Of a DNA stretch of 64,000 nt, positions 54,878 through 63,429 are shown piece after piece. The DNA comes from Bradyrhizobium sp. SZCCT0153 (GTDB taxonomy: Bacteria; Pseudomonadota; Alphaproteobacteria; Rhizobiales; Xanthobacteraceae). The notes under the pieces are model-generated. The model was not told the origin of the DNA, searched no databases, and was given only the letters and a program-made list of their open reading frames with translations. Location: assembly GCF_018129995.1 (NCBI RefSeq), contig NZ_JAFCKS010000010.1:124001-188000 (forward strand). Reading direction: 5' to 3'. A program made the position numbers and the translations under genes. The number at the start of each line of letters is the position of its first letter. Position 1 is the stretch's first letter.

Positions 54878-54953
54878 TGGCAGGAGTGGCAGGGCTCGAA
54901 CCTGCGACCCCCGGTTTTGGAGACCGGTGCTCTACCAATTGAGCTACACTCCT
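54878..54953 (-). tRNA. tRNA-Trp (anticodon CCA)
   Basis: The minus strand folds into a full cloverleaf: acceptor arms aggagtg (54947-54953) and its complement at 54882-54888, an anticodon loop with CCA at 54918-54920 inside the ccggt/accgg stem, a T arm containing GGTTCGAGCC, and an encoded CCA end (54878-54880). In many Alphaproteobacteria this gene lies immediately upstream of secE; here about 27 kb separates them. Confidence 0.97.
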
Positions 54954-55101
54954 ACGAACCTGCGTTGCCGCGGCTCAGGGCCGCTTTCAAGCACAGGGGG
55001 CGACCGGATTGCAAGGGAGAAGCGCACCGGCGCCGCTTGTTCACACCGCGACTTCTGGGCGAAGGTTGGTCTCCAACGACAAGAACAACCCGGGAGCCCC
55101 C

Positions 55102-56325
55102 ATGACCGCCCAAGCTGCCACGACAGCCCCCTCCACAGCCCAGACTCCGCCTTTGCCGGAAGCCCGCCCCGAAACGCTCGGGCTGTCGCGTCCCCGCCTC
55201 CAGGCCATGTCGGACGCTTTCAAGCGCGAAATCGACAAGGGAACCGTTCCCGGCGTCACCGTGCTGGTGGCGCGGCGGGGCCAGGTCGGCTGGTTCGAGG
55301 CGCTCGGCAGGCAGAACCCGGCGGCCCCGGCACCGATGGCGCAAGATTCGATCTTCCGGATCTTCTCGATGACCAAGCCGATCGTCTCGGTTGGCATCAT
55401 GGCGCTGGTCGAGGACGGTTACCTCCTCCTGAACGACCCTGTGGCCAAATTCATCCCGGAGTTCGGCGATCAAAAGGTCGGCGTGGTCAGCGGCGGCAAG
55501 CTGGAACTGGTTCCGCCCAAGCGGGCGATGACGGTGCAGGACCTGCTCCGCCACACCTCGGGCCTCACCTATGAGCACCAGGGCGATGGCCCCGTGCACA
55601 AGATCTACCAGGACTCGCGGGTACGCAGCCGCAAGATCACCAATGCCGAGCACGCCGCGATGGTGGCGAGCTTCCCGCTGGTCTGCCATCCCGGTGACGA
55701 GTTCAACTACAGCCGCTCCACCGATATCCTCGGCCGCATCATCGAGGTCGCCAGCGGCAAATCACTCGGCGCGTTCCTGACCGAGCGCGTGCTTGCCCCG
55801 CTCCGAATGGCCGAGACCGGCTTTGCCACGAGCGAGGCCAATGCCGGTCGGCTGGCCGAGCCGTTCGCGGCCGATCCCTGGACCGGCGACAAGGTCGCGC
55901 TGTTCAACATGCTCGAGCAGCCTGTGATGGAGTCCGGCGGCGGCGGTCTCGTCTCGACCACGATGGACTATGCCCGCTTCGCGCTGATGCTGCGCAATGG
56001 CGGCACGCTCGACGGCAACAGGATCATCGGCCGCAAGACGCTGGAGCTGATGGCCTCCGATCACCTCGGGCCGCACGTCGTGACCAACGGCACGCTGCTG
56101 TCGCCCGGGCACGGCTTCGGCCTCGGCTTCGCCGTGCGCCGCGAGGCCGGCATCGCGCCCTTCCCCGGCAGCGTCGGCCAGTATTTCTGGAGCGGCATTG
56201 CCGGAACGTTCTTCTGGATCGATCCGAAGGAGGATCTGTTCGCGGTGTTCATGAGCCAGGGCCCGGGCCAGCGCGACTACACGCGGACGCTGGTGCGGGA
56301 TCTGGTCTACGCGGCGGTTGAGTAG
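55102..56325 (+). CDS. beta-lactamase-family serine hydrolase (EstB-like)
   Basis: The 407-aa product (ATG 55102, with cgggag upstream) has the class C beta-lactamase/DD-peptidase fold motifs. The Ser-x-x-Lys is in FRIFSMTKPIVSVGIMAL near residue 95, the Tyr is in EFNYSRSTDILGRIIE near residue 198, and a C-terminal YFWSGIAGTFFWIDPKEDLF stands in the KTG region. The Trp-Ser-Gly form and lack of an obvious export signal suggest an esterase rather than a true beta-lactamase. The substrate is unknown. Confidence 0.88.
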   Translation: MTAQAATTAPSTAQTPPLPEARPETLGLSRPRLQAMSDAFKREIDKGTVPGVTVLVARRGQVGWFEALGRQNPAAPAPMAQDSIFRIFSMTKPIVSVGIMALVEDGYLLLNDPVAKFIPEFGDQKVGVVSGGKLELVPPKRAMTVQDLLRHTSGLTYEHQGDGPVHKIYQDSRVRSRKITNAEHAAMVASFPLVCHPGDEFNYSRSTDILGRIIEVASGKSLGAFLTERVLAPLRMAETGFATSEANAGRLAEPFAADPWTGDKVALFNMLEQPVMESGGGGLVSTTMDYARFALMLRNGGTLDGNRIIGRKTLELMASDHLGPHVVTNGTLLSPGHGFGLGFAVRREAGIAPFPGSVGQYFWSGIAGTFFWIDPKEDLFAVFMSQGPGQRDYTRTLVRDLVYAAVE

Positions 56326-56330
56326 CCTTT

Positions 56331-58298
56331 TCAGGCACGCGCCAACACGGCAGGCTCCGCAACAGACGGCGCGGAGCCAACCTGGCCTTGTGCCATGGAG
56401 ACGACGATTTGCGCCGCCTCGCGCAGCGAGGTGGCAAACAGATCGGCCTTCGCCGTCTCACGCAGCTCGTCGATGTTTGCGACGTCCTCCGCCCAGCATC
56501 CAACCATGATGGACGCATGCGGCAGCTTGCGGCGAAGCCGGCGCACCGCGTAGCGCAGATGCGCCGGGCTCGTGATGCCGACATAGCCCAGACAGACCAA
56601 GGCCACGCCTGACGTCTCGAGACGGAAGATGCTGGCGGTGGACAAGGCCTCCGGTCCTTCGACACGGCTGCCGACGCCATGCGCGCGGCACAGCTGCGCG
56701 AGCATGATCGCACCGGCCTCGTCGAGCATGGTACGGCCGCCAATGCAGAGCACGGCATTTTCGCCGCGAAATGGCTCCGCAAGTTTGGCTGCATCGAGCA
56801 CGGGGATGTCCGGTCGGTCACTGGCCGGGGCGACGGTTTCGACGGCATCGGCTGCTTCGGCATCCTCGGTGCGCTCACTCCCGACGGGACGGCCGTCATC
56901 CAGGTCGGAGAGATCGTCGACAAATTCAACCACGGTATCGCGGATGCGTGCGAGCCGGATCTGGTCCAGGGCAGCGCGGTCGAGGTCCGATTGGGCCAGT
57001 TGCATACCCTTGAGCGCGACTTCATCGTAATAGGCCGCGAGCGACCGCTCCTTGAGAAATTGCTCGGCCTTTTCGGCCGCTTCGGTCGGGTCCCCGGCCA
57101 GCATGCGCTGATAAAAGATCTCCGGAGGCGACAGCGCCGGGCGATCGCCGAACATGACGTCCAGAAAGGACAGCCTTTCGACGTGGCGGCCCAGGACGAC
57201 CAGACAGACGGTGAGCGGCGTGGCGAGGACCAGCCCGATCGGTCCCCACAGCGCCGTCCAGAACGTTGCCGAGACGACGACAGCCACGGGCGAAAGCCCC
57301 GTGGTGTGACCGTACAACAGAGGTTCGACGACCTGCCCGACCAGCGGTTCGATGACGAAGAAAAGCGCCGCCGTCCAGGCCAACATCCACCAGCCCGGAT
57401 CGACCGCCACCGCGAGCGCAAGTGGAAACGCCGCAGCTATGATCGAGCCGATATAAGGCACAAAGCGAAGCACGGCCGCGAGAATGCCCCACAGCGCTGC
57501 GCTGGGAATCCCGATCAGCCACAGGCCGGTTCCAATCAACACGCCGAAACCCGTATTAAGCATGAGCTGATTGAGGAAAAGCCGGCTCAAGCGAGCCGCT
57601 GCGTCGTCGAGTGCCGCGGTCGTCCGTTGCAGATCGTGTGAGCCGGCTAGCCTGATCAGGCGGTTTCGAAGATCTTCGCGCTGAATCAGGATGAAGATCA
57701 CGAAGATGACGATGATGCCTGTCGTCGCCAGCGGCGACACCAGGGGCGCGATCAGCGAGCGCAGGCTCTCCAGCGCGCCGGGATCAGGCTGCAGCACCTC
57801 CACTGGGACGGGCTTGACGCCGGGGTGAGCCGGCGTGCCGGAGGTCAGCGGGTTGGCCGGCGCGACCGACTTGGGCTTGTCCAGCTCCTTGCCCAGGTCC
57901 TGAAGCATCTCGGCGGCACGCTCGAGCGTGGAACTGCCCCCTGCGACGCCGCGCACCGACTGGATCTTGGACAGAATCGTGACTTGGTACTTCGGCAGAT
58001 CGCCAGCCAAGCCGTTCAGCTGCGTGGCGATCACGCTTCCCAAGGCGAAAATGATGGCGAAGGCAAACAGCACGACACCGACGACAGCCAGCGCACGCGG
58101 GGCATGGAGACGCTGCACCAACCTGACGGGTGCTGCAAGAACGAAGCTCAGCAGAATGGCGAGCGCGACAGGAACGAAGATTTCCCGCCCGAGATAGAGC
58201 CCCGCGACGATAATGACGCTCAGGATCGCCGCGCCCACCGTGACAACCATTGCGGAGACGTCGTCGGCGGATTGCGGCTTGATCACCGTGGGGATCAT
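56331..58298 (-). CDS. AI-2E family transporter with an extra C-terminal domain
   Basis: Residues 1 to about 370 match the AI-2E/PerM family: paired N-terminal helices (IIVAGLYLGREIFVPVALAI), and a C-terminal membrane block with PSAALWGILAAVLRFVPYIG and GLSPVAVVVSATFWTALWGP. The remaining 280 residues have a helical linker with VMFGDRPALSPPEIFYQRML and then an alpha/beta domain (VLCIGGRTMLDEAGAIMLAQ; VALVCLGYVGITSPAHLRYA) resembling a B12-binding-like or Rossmann fold. Family members are usually about 350 aa, so the total of 655 aa is notable. Cargo is unknown; 'AI-2' is only a family label. Confidence 0.85.
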   Translation of the reverse strand: MIPTVIKPQSADDVSAMVVTVGAAILSVIIVAGLYLGREIFVPVALAILLSFVLAAPVRLVQRLHAPRALAVVGVVLFAFAIIFALGSVIATQLNGLAGDLPKYQVTILSKIQSVRGVAGGSSTLERAAEMLQDLGKELDKPKSVAPANPLTSGTPAHPGVKPVPVEVLQPDPGALESLRSLIAPLVSPLATTGIIVIFVIFILIQREDLRNRLIRLAGSHDLQRTTAALDDAAARLSRLFLNQLMLNTGFGVLIGTGLWLIGIPSAALWGILAAVLRFVPYIGSIIAAAFPLALAVAVDPGWWMLAWTAALFFVIEPLVGQVVEPLLYGHTTGLSPVAVVVSATFWTALWGPIGLVLATPLTVCLVVLGRHVERLSFLDVMFGDRPALSPPEIFYQRMLAGDPTEAAEKAEQFLKERSLAAYYDEVALKGMQLAQSDLDRAALDQIRLARIRDTVVEFVDDLSDLDDGRPVGSERTEDAEAADAVETVAPASDRPDIPVLDAAKLAEPFRGENAVLCIGGRTMLDEAGAIMLAQLCRAHGVGSRVEGPEALSTASIFRLETSGVALVCLGYVGITSPAHLRYAVRRLRRKLPHASIMVGCWAEDVANIDELRETAKADLFATSLREAAQIVVSMAQGQVGSAPSVAEPAVLARA

Positions 58299-58424
58299 CT
58301 GTCTCGCTTTTCGCCCTCGCCCACCCTACCGGTTGACGATGAATGCGAGGGCTAACGAGCCGGAAAGTGGTTGGTTCCTCGCCGGATCGGCTCGGCCAAC
58401 CGTCTTCCCTCCTGCGCGAGGCCC

Positions 58425-59192
58425 TCAGCTGATCGTCGCGCCGCCGTCGATCACCATGGTCTGGCCGGTCATGAAGTCCCCGGCCGCGGATCCCAGGAAC
58501 ACGGCGGCACCGGCGATCTCGTCGGGAATGCCGATGCGCAACAGCGGTGAGCGCGCGGTCGACGCCTTCAAATTCTCCGGATTGTCCCACAGCGCTTTCG
58601 CAAAATCGGTCTTGATCAGGCCGGGCGCGATGCAGTTCACGCGGATGTTGTGCTTGCCGTATTCGCAGGCGAGGTTGCGCGCGAGCTGCATGTCGGCGGC
58701 CTTCGAGATTGCGTAGGCGCCGAGGATGGTCGAGCCCTTGAGACCGCCGATCGAGGACACGATGATGACCGAGCCATCCTTGCGCTCGATCATCTGCGGC
58801 ACCACCATCGAGATCAGCCAGTTGTTGGCGACGATGTTGTTGTCCAGGATCTTCCTGAACTGATCGTCGGAGATGCCCGCGAGCGGACCGTAATACGGGT
58901 TCGAGGCGGCGTTGCAGACTAGCACGTCGATCTTGCCGAAGGCGCGGTTGCTTTCGTCGACCAAATTTTGCAGATTTTCCTTGGACGAGATGTTGGCGGC
59001 GACCGCGACCGCCGTGCCCTTGCCGAACTTGCCGTTGATGCCCTTGGCGACTTCCTCGCAGACGTCGGCCTTGCGCGAGGAGATCACGACCTTGGCGCCG
59101 TGCTCGGCCATGCGCTCGGCGATCGCAAGCCCGATGCCGCGCGTCGATCCGGTGATGACGGCGACTTTCCCCTTCATGTCGAACAAGGTCAT
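58425..59192 (-). CDS. short-chain dehydrogenase/reductase
   Basis: The 255-aa classical SDR starts at the ATG at 59192 behind a gggagag ribosome site. It has the cofactor motif VAVITGSTRGIGLAIAERMA, the NAAS block, a catalytic Ser in VIIVSSIGG, Tyr-x3-Lys in AYAISKAADM and the C-terminal MVIDGGATIS. The family oxidises or reduces alcohols and ketones with NAD(P)(H); the substrate is not assignable. The 126-bp spacer to the AI-2E gene shows nothing notable. Confidence 0.92.
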   Translation of the reverse strand: MTLFDMKGKVAVITGSTRGIGLAIAERMAEHGAKVVISSRKADVCEEVAKGINGKFGKGTAVAVAANISSKENLQNLVDESNRAFGKIDVLVCNAASNPYYGPLAGISDDQFRKILDNNIVANNWLISMVVPQMIERKDGSVIIVSSIGGLKGSTILGAYAISKAADMQLARNLACEYGKHNIRVNCIAPGLIKTDFAKALWDNPENLKASTARSPLLRIGIPDEIAGAAVFLGSAAGDFMTGQTMVIDGGATIS

Positions 59193-59277
59193 GTTTCTCT
59201 CCCAGAGTGCGTTATGATTGGTTCGAAGCTTACGCCGCGTCCGCGCGAGCGGATAATGACTTAGGCAAGTTTTGGCC

Positions 59278-59976
59278 TCAGGCGAGCTTCTTGACTTCCG
59301 GACCCGCCAGCTGATGCATTGCCGCGTGCGCATCGTCCGCGATCCACGGCTGCTGGTTCACCATCGGCAGCCGCCAGACCGTGCGCTCGGGGCTTGCGAA
59401 ATGATCGAGCCGCGTGATCGAGCAATTGTCGATGTCGAACGACAGCGCCTTCTCCAGCTGCCCCTCGAGCGCGAGCCCGAGCGCCGCCTTGATGGTGCCG
59501 CCATGGGCGACCGCGATCACGTCCTGGCCGGCTGCCTCGGCATTGATCCGCTCGATGGTGCGGCGCGTGCGGTTGTAGAGGTCCATGAAGCTTTCCCCGC
59601 CGGGCGCGGGCTCGTTGATGTCGGCGAACCAGCTCGAGCCGACGGGGCGGCTTGCGATGAACTGGGCGCGGTTCATGCCCTGCCAGCGCCCGAGGTTCTG
59701 CTCGGCAAGGTCTGCTTCCCACTTCATCGACGCAGGCCGGGGAAAGCCGGCCGCCCAGATCGCTTCGGCGGTCTGATGCGTACGCATCAGATTGCTCGAA
59801 TACCAGACTGCCTTGCGTGGCAGCACCTTGGCAACAGCATTGAACACGTAGGTGTCGCTGGTGTCGCAGGCGAGATCGCTCTGGCCGTAGATGTTGCCGC
59901 CGTCGTTGCGCACCGGCGCGTGACGGACCCACCACCAGCGTGTCGTGACCACATTGGGCTTGTCTGCGCCTGCCAT
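59278..59976 (-). CDS. histidine phosphatase family protein
   Basis: The 232-aa product has the phosphoglycerate-mutase-superfamily catalytic motif WWVRHAPVRNDGGNIYGQSD near the N-terminus (RHxx with the phosphorylated His), a later MRTHQTAEAIWAAGF block, and the second His in VIAVAHGGTIKAALGLALEG. The size suits a cofactor-independent phosphatase such as a CobC- or GpmB-like enzyme. It has no informative neighbours. Confidence 0.9.
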   Translation of the reverse strand: MAGADKPNVVTTRWWWVRHAPVRNDGGNIYGQSDLACDTSDTYVFNAVAKVLPRKAVWYSSNLMRTHQTAEAIWAAGFPRPASMKWEADLAEQNLGRWQGMNRAQFIASRPVGSSWFADINEPAPGGESFMDLYNRTRRTIERINAEAAGQDVIAVAHGGTIKAALGLALEGQLEKALSFDIDNCSITRLDHFASPERTVWRLPMVNQQPWIADDAHAAMHQLAGPEVKKLA

Positions 59977-60023
59977 CGAACCCCTTCCATCCCGTGTGAT
60001 GTCGCTGTACGTCAGGTGTGAAC

Positions 60024-60065
60024 GTGTCTCAAGACACTTTACCGTTTGAAATCTTGTTTGAAATT
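60024..60065. promoter_or_regulatory. palindrome and direct repeat upstream of the 60111 SDR
   Basis: GTGTCTCAAGACAC (60024-60037) is a 14-bp inverted repeat with a 2-bp centre. It is followed by a direct repeat TTTGAAAT at 60045-60052 and 60057-60064. The cluster lies 45-85 bp upstream of the SDR start and between divergent genes, a typical place for a TetR- or GntR-type operator. No regulator gene is adjacent. Confidence 0.4.
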
Positions 60066-60110
60066 CCGTCGCGCGGCAAGCGTCGCGCGAGGCACAAAAG
60101 GGAGAAACGC

Positions 60111-60896
60111 ATGGGCCGCCTGCAAGGCAAATCCGTCATCATCACCGGCGCCGGCAGCGGCATCGGTCGCGCCGCCGCCCTGCTGTTCACCCGGGAAGGC
60201 GCCAAGCTGATCGCGGTCGATCGCACCGAGGCGGTGAAGGAGACCGTCGACGAGGTGAAGAAGGCCGGCGGCGTCGCGGAAGCCATGATGGCGGACGCGG
60301 GCTCCGAACAGGACGTCATCGCCGTGATCGACAGGGCGGTGCAGGCGCACGGCCGCCTCGACGTGATCTGGGCGAATGCCGGCGTCAGCGGCGGTCTCGT
60401 CCCGCTCGGCGAGCAGACCGTGGAGCAGTGGCAGGAGGTTTTGCGGATCAATCTGATCGGACCGTTCCTCGCGGTGAAGCATGCCATGCCGCACATGGTG
60501 AAGCAGCAGTCCGGCGCGATCGTGCTCACCGCGTCCGTCGCCGGTCTCAAGGCCGGCGCCAGCGGTCATCCCTATGCCGCGAGCAAGGCCGGCGTCATCA
60601 GCCTGGTGCAGACCACGGCGTATTCGCTCACCGGCACCGGCGTGCGCATCAACGCGGTCTGCCCGGGCCTGATCGAGACCGGCATGACCAAGCCGATCTT
60701 CGACCGCGCCAAGGAGCGCGGCACCTCCGACAAGATCGGCCAGCTCAATCCGCTCAAGCGCCCCGGCCAACCGCACGAACTCGCCGCGATGGGATTGTTC
60801 CTGGCCAGCGACGAAGCCTCGTATGTGAACGGCCAGGCGTTCCCGGTGGACGGCGGCCTGACGGCGTCGATGCCGTATACGGGCAAGCCGGTTTAG
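60111..60896 (+). CDS. short-chain dehydrogenase/reductase
   Basis: The 261-aa SDR starts MGRLQGKSVIITGAGSGIGR (ATG 60111) behind a clear ribosome site (aagggag). It has the NAGVSGG block, a catalytic Ser in IVLTASVAGLKAG, Tyr-x3-Lys in HPYAASKAGVISL, and the C-terminal YVNGQAFPVDGGLTASMPYT. The substrate is unknown. A GC hairpin repeat follows 8 bp after the stop. Confidence 0.92.
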   Translation: MGRLQGKSVIITGAGSGIGRAAALLFTREGAKLIAVDRTEAVKETVDEVKKAGGVAEAMMADAGSEQDVIAVIDRAVQAHGRLDVIWANAGVSGGLVPLGEQTVEQWQEVLRINLIGPFLAVKHAMPHMVKQQSGAIVLTASVAGLKAGASGHPYAASKAGVISLVQTTAYSLTGTGVRINAVCPGLIETGMTKPIFDRAKERGTSDKIGQLNPLKRPGQPHELAAMGLFLASDEASYVNGQAFPVDGGLTASMPYTGKPV

Positions 60897-60904
60897 CACA
60901 CAGT

Positions 60905-60930
60905 GTCGTCACGGCCTTCGCCGGGACGAC
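60905..60930. repeat. palindromic GC-rich repeat after the SDR gene
   Basis: gtcgtc (60905-60910) pairs with gacgac (60925-60930) and cggc (60912-60915) with gccg (60920-60923), around a 4-nt loop with one mismatch. It has the look of the short palindromic repeats common in intergenic DNA of this genus and could also stop transcription of the SDR. Confidence 0.5.
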
Positions 60931-61059
60931 GGCGGAGAGATAGCGAGCCGGCTGCATCAACCTCGTCATTGCGAGCAATGATGGAGTGTGGGGGACGCCG
61001 TCGCTTTTCTCATTTCGTATTTTCAATTGCAGACACGCCTTCGCATCCTCGCGGCCTGT

Positions 61060-61530
61060 TCGCCCGAGCTTTGCTTCGTCGCCTTCCCCCCAAATGAAAG
61101 AGGGCGCAGGGAAGACCGGGTGCCGGCTGGCACCCGCGGTCCACTGTGCGAAGGTTGCGCTACAAGAAGCTGCACAGCGGCATACAGGTGTAGCCAGGAC
61201 ATCCCGGCCTTCCCTGCGCAGTGGGTTTACGGCTTATGTCGTGATCTCCCCGGGGAGCGTTGCGCTATTGCCCCCGTCGCCTTGCAGATGGCTGACGCGT
61301 GCGTCCGGTTGGACGACATGCATCACCACAAGACTTGGCGCACAGACCCCGGGCGCCAGGACCACACGATTTTGCCGTACGCCGATCACACCGGTCGTGT
61401 GCGCGAGGCGCCTTGCTCACGGTTGCCCGCCCTGCAAAACCCTTCGCGCCGATGTCATCTGCGTCCACCGCCGCCCGGCCCGCGTTCGTGACGATCGCGA
61501 TACGCCCCTCTTCCTTGGGCCGGGTTGAGG
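61060..61530 (+). repeat. Bradyrhizobium/Rhodopseudomonas-type intergenic repeat copy (by recognition)
   Basis: The sequence and its frame-1 pseudo-translation (EGAGKTGCRLAPAVHC, then HTGVARTSRPSLRSGFTAYV) match a dispersed repeat I recall as appearing many times in Bradyrhizobiaceae genomes and often mis-annotated as a hypothetical protein. It contains a perfect 7-bp hairpin (61118-61124 with 61129-61135). The limits are approximate, and this is recognition from memory, not a search. Confidence 0.5.
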
Positions 61531-61607
61531 CGACACATACGCCCTTTCCGAATTTCGGTAAAGTGGAATATTTTTCGCCGTGAGCGTTGACCGATCCATG
61601 GCGTGTT

Positions 61608-61622
61608 TTGCCCGTCGGGCAA
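61608..61622. repeat. short perfect palindrome
   Basis: TTGCCCGTCGGGCAA pairs 7 bp on each side of a single central base. This is a motif that I recall near the larger repeat in related genomes. Confidence 0.5.
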
Positions 61623-61633
61623 CGCAAGGGATT

Positions 61634-61711
61634 GTAGCCCGGATGAGCGAAGCGACATCCGGGATTCGCGGCACGAGCGGTCCCGGGTATCGCTCCGCTC
61701 ACCCGGGCTAC
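61634..61711. repeat. pair of inverted REP-like 31-bp units
   Basis: The unit at 61634-61664 and the unit at 61681-61711 are reverse complements of each other at 27 of 31 positions, separated by 16 bp. Each is itself a hairpin built on cccgg/ccggg arms around a GAGCG core. The arrangement resembles a two-unit REP element (BIME). A third unit lies at 63430-63460. Confidence 0.75.
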
Positions 61712-61805
61712 TGGTCTCTGGGCCTATGTTGATTTGCCCGCCCGGCCCTCACGTTGGTATGGTTCCTGCAAGCACTGGGCCTCCATCCCCTGACAGAACG
61801 AGACA

Positions 61806-62978
61806 ATGCAGAGCTCAAGACCCGACCGGATTCGAAAACTCCTCGCCGACCTCGTCGCCTTCGACACCGTCAGCGATCGCACCAACCTGCCGCTGATTGC
61901 ACACATCGAGAGCTATCTCGCCGGGTTCGGCATCAAGGGCGAGCGCTTTGTGGACGCAACCGGGCAAAAGGCTTCGCTGTGGGTCACGATCGGCCCCGCG
62001 GACCGCCCGGGCCTGGTGCTGTCGGGCCATACCGACGTCGTACCTGTGGTGGGTCAGGACTGGAGCCACGATCCGTTCAAGCTGGTCGAGCGCGACGGCA
62101 AGCTCTACGGCCGCGGCACCACCGACATGAAGGGCTTTGTCGCGGTGTGCCTTGCCATGGTGCCGGAAATGGTCGAGGCCAAGCTCACGACGCCGATCCA
62201 TCTCGCCATCTCCTATGACGAGGAGATCGGCTGCGTCGGCGTTCGGCCGATGCTCGGCGAGGTCGCGAAAAAACGGATCAAACCGCTCGGCGCCTTCATC
62301 GGCGAGCCGACCGAGATGAAGGTCATCATCGGCCACAAGGGCAAGCACGGCGTGCGCGCGACCTTTCACGGGCTCGCCCGCCACTCCTCGATTGCGCCCG
62401 ACGGCGTCAACGCGATCGAATACGCGGCCGAGCTGATCGTCGAGATCCGCCACCGCGCCGTGGCGCTTGCGGCCATGCGCGCAACCGACAGCCTCTACGA
62501 CGTTCCGCACTCGACGCTGCTCACCAGCATCGTGCATGGCGGCGCCGCACTGAACATCGTGCCCGATACCTGCACGGTGGATTTCGAATGCCGCGGCATC
62601 GGCATCACCGAGTCGCGGGAGGTGACGGATGCGATCGTCGCCTGGGCGAAGGCCGAGCTGGAGCCGGCGATGAAGGCGAGAAGCCCCGAGTGCGGCATCG
62701 ATTTCGAGGAAATCCTCGACTACCCCGCGCTCGACACCGCGGCCGATGCCACGATCGTCACGCTGGCCAAGAGCCTTGCCGGACGCAACGACCACGCCAA
62801 GGTCGCCTTCGGCACCGAGGCGAGCCTGTTTGCCAGCATGGCCGATGTGCCATCAGTGGTGATCGGCCCGGGCTCGATCGCGCAGGCGCATACGCCGGAT
62901 GAGTTCGTGGAGATGGCGGAGCTGGAGAAATGCGCGGGGTTTGTGGAGAGGCTGATTGCGCATTGTGTGAAGGGTTAG
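61806..62978 (+). CDS. argE: acetylornithine deacetylase (M20 family)
   Basis: The 390-aa product has the di-zinc M20 layout: SGHTDVVPV near residue 77 (His and Asp ligands), YGRGTTDMKGFVAVCLAM near residue 102 (Asp), ISYDEEIGCVGVRPM near residue 136 (catalytic and ligand Glu), a lid domain, and a C-terminal His in GSIAQAHTPDEFVEMAELEK. The GxGTxDMKGF form and the length favour ArgE, which removes acetyl from N-acetylornithine in arginine synthesis. Related acyl-amino-acid deacylases cannot be excluded. Confidence 0.83.
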   Translation: MQSSRPDRIRKLLADLVAFDTVSDRTNLPLIAHIESYLAGFGIKGERFVDATGQKASLWVTIGPADRPGLVLSGHTDVVPVVGQDWSHDPFKLVERDGKLYGRGTTDMKGFVAVCLAMVPEMVEAKLTTPIHLAISYDEEIGCVGVRPMLGEVAKKRIKPLGAFIGEPTEMKVIIGHKGKHGVRATFHGLARHSSIAPDGVNAIEYAAELIVEIRHRAVALAAMRATDSLYDVPHSTLLTSIVHGGAALNIVPDTCTVDFECRGIGITESREVTDAIVAWAKAELEPAMKARSPECGIDFEEILDYPALDTAADATIVTLAKSLAGRNDHAKVAFGTEASLFASMADVPSVVIGPGSIAQAHTPDEFVEMAELEKCAGFVERLIAHCVKG

Positions 62979-62996
62979 TTGGCAACCGGTAAGCCC

Positions 62997-63380
62997 ATGG
63001 CAGTGAAAGTCCGACCGCAACTAAGATCACTCTTCAGTCCGGACGCTGATCCGATTGAACAATTCATGCCGGACGGACCGTTCGGGATTTTGGTCATGGC
63101 GATGATTGGACCTGCGGACAGCTTGGGTGAAGAGTCGTTCGACTTCATGCTCTGCACTCCCGATTGGTTCGCTTCGCATATGAAGAGCAACATCGTCGAA
63201 GGAAGGCACTACCTCTTCGTCAAGGATTTCAACTACGAGCAACTAAAAACTTTTATCGAAGACTATTGCGCCAAATGCTCGGCGAACTCATGGTCTGAGG
63301 TTGCCGAGAGGCTGGCTCGCCTCGGGAAATGGGAGTTTGAGGACTACACGGAATACAAGCCGCCCCCAGCAGCGTGGTGA
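62997..63380 (+). CDS. Imm8-like immunity protein, orphan
   Basis: The 127-aa product (ATG 62997; a TTG at 62979 adds six residues) has the landmarks of the Imm8 family of polymorphic-toxin immunity proteins: PQLRSLFSPDADPIEQFMPD, LVMAMIGPADSLGEESFDFM, LCTPDWF, EGRHYLFVKDFNYEQL and ARLGKWEFEDYTEY. No toxin or secretion gene is adjacent, so it may protect against a toxin encoded elsewhere or made by neighbours. Codon choice looks more AT-rich than its flanks, which fits transfer. It lies 18 bp after argE and just before a REP unit. Confidence 0.75.
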   Translation: MAVKVRPQLRSLFSPDADPIEQFMPDGPFGILVMAMIGPADSLGEESFDFMLCTPDWFASHMKSNIVEGRHYLFVKDFNYEQLKTFIEDYCAKCSANSWSEVAERLARLGKWEFEDYTEYKPPPAAW

Positions 63381-63429
63381 AGGAGGCGCGGCAGGGTGTG
63401 AGCATCCGCAGTGTCTGAACGGGCGGCTG

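Larger units (their letters stand above)
60931..61805. other. gene-free region made of genomic repeats
   Basis: About 875 bp without a supported gene. Several overlapping open frames exist (for example 60986-61528 plus and 61265-61702 minus), but they lack ribosome sites and their translations look like the spurious proteins produced by repeated intergenic DNA in Bradyrhizobium. The segment holds a larger repeat-like block (about 61060-61530), a small GC palindrome (61608-61622) and two inverted REP-like units (61634-61711). Confidence 0.6.

Noticed and set aside
60986-61528. 180-codon plus-strand open frame after the SDR gene
   Set aside because: The translation matches the pseudo-protein pattern of a dispersed intergenic repeat; overlapping frames on both strands are equally open.
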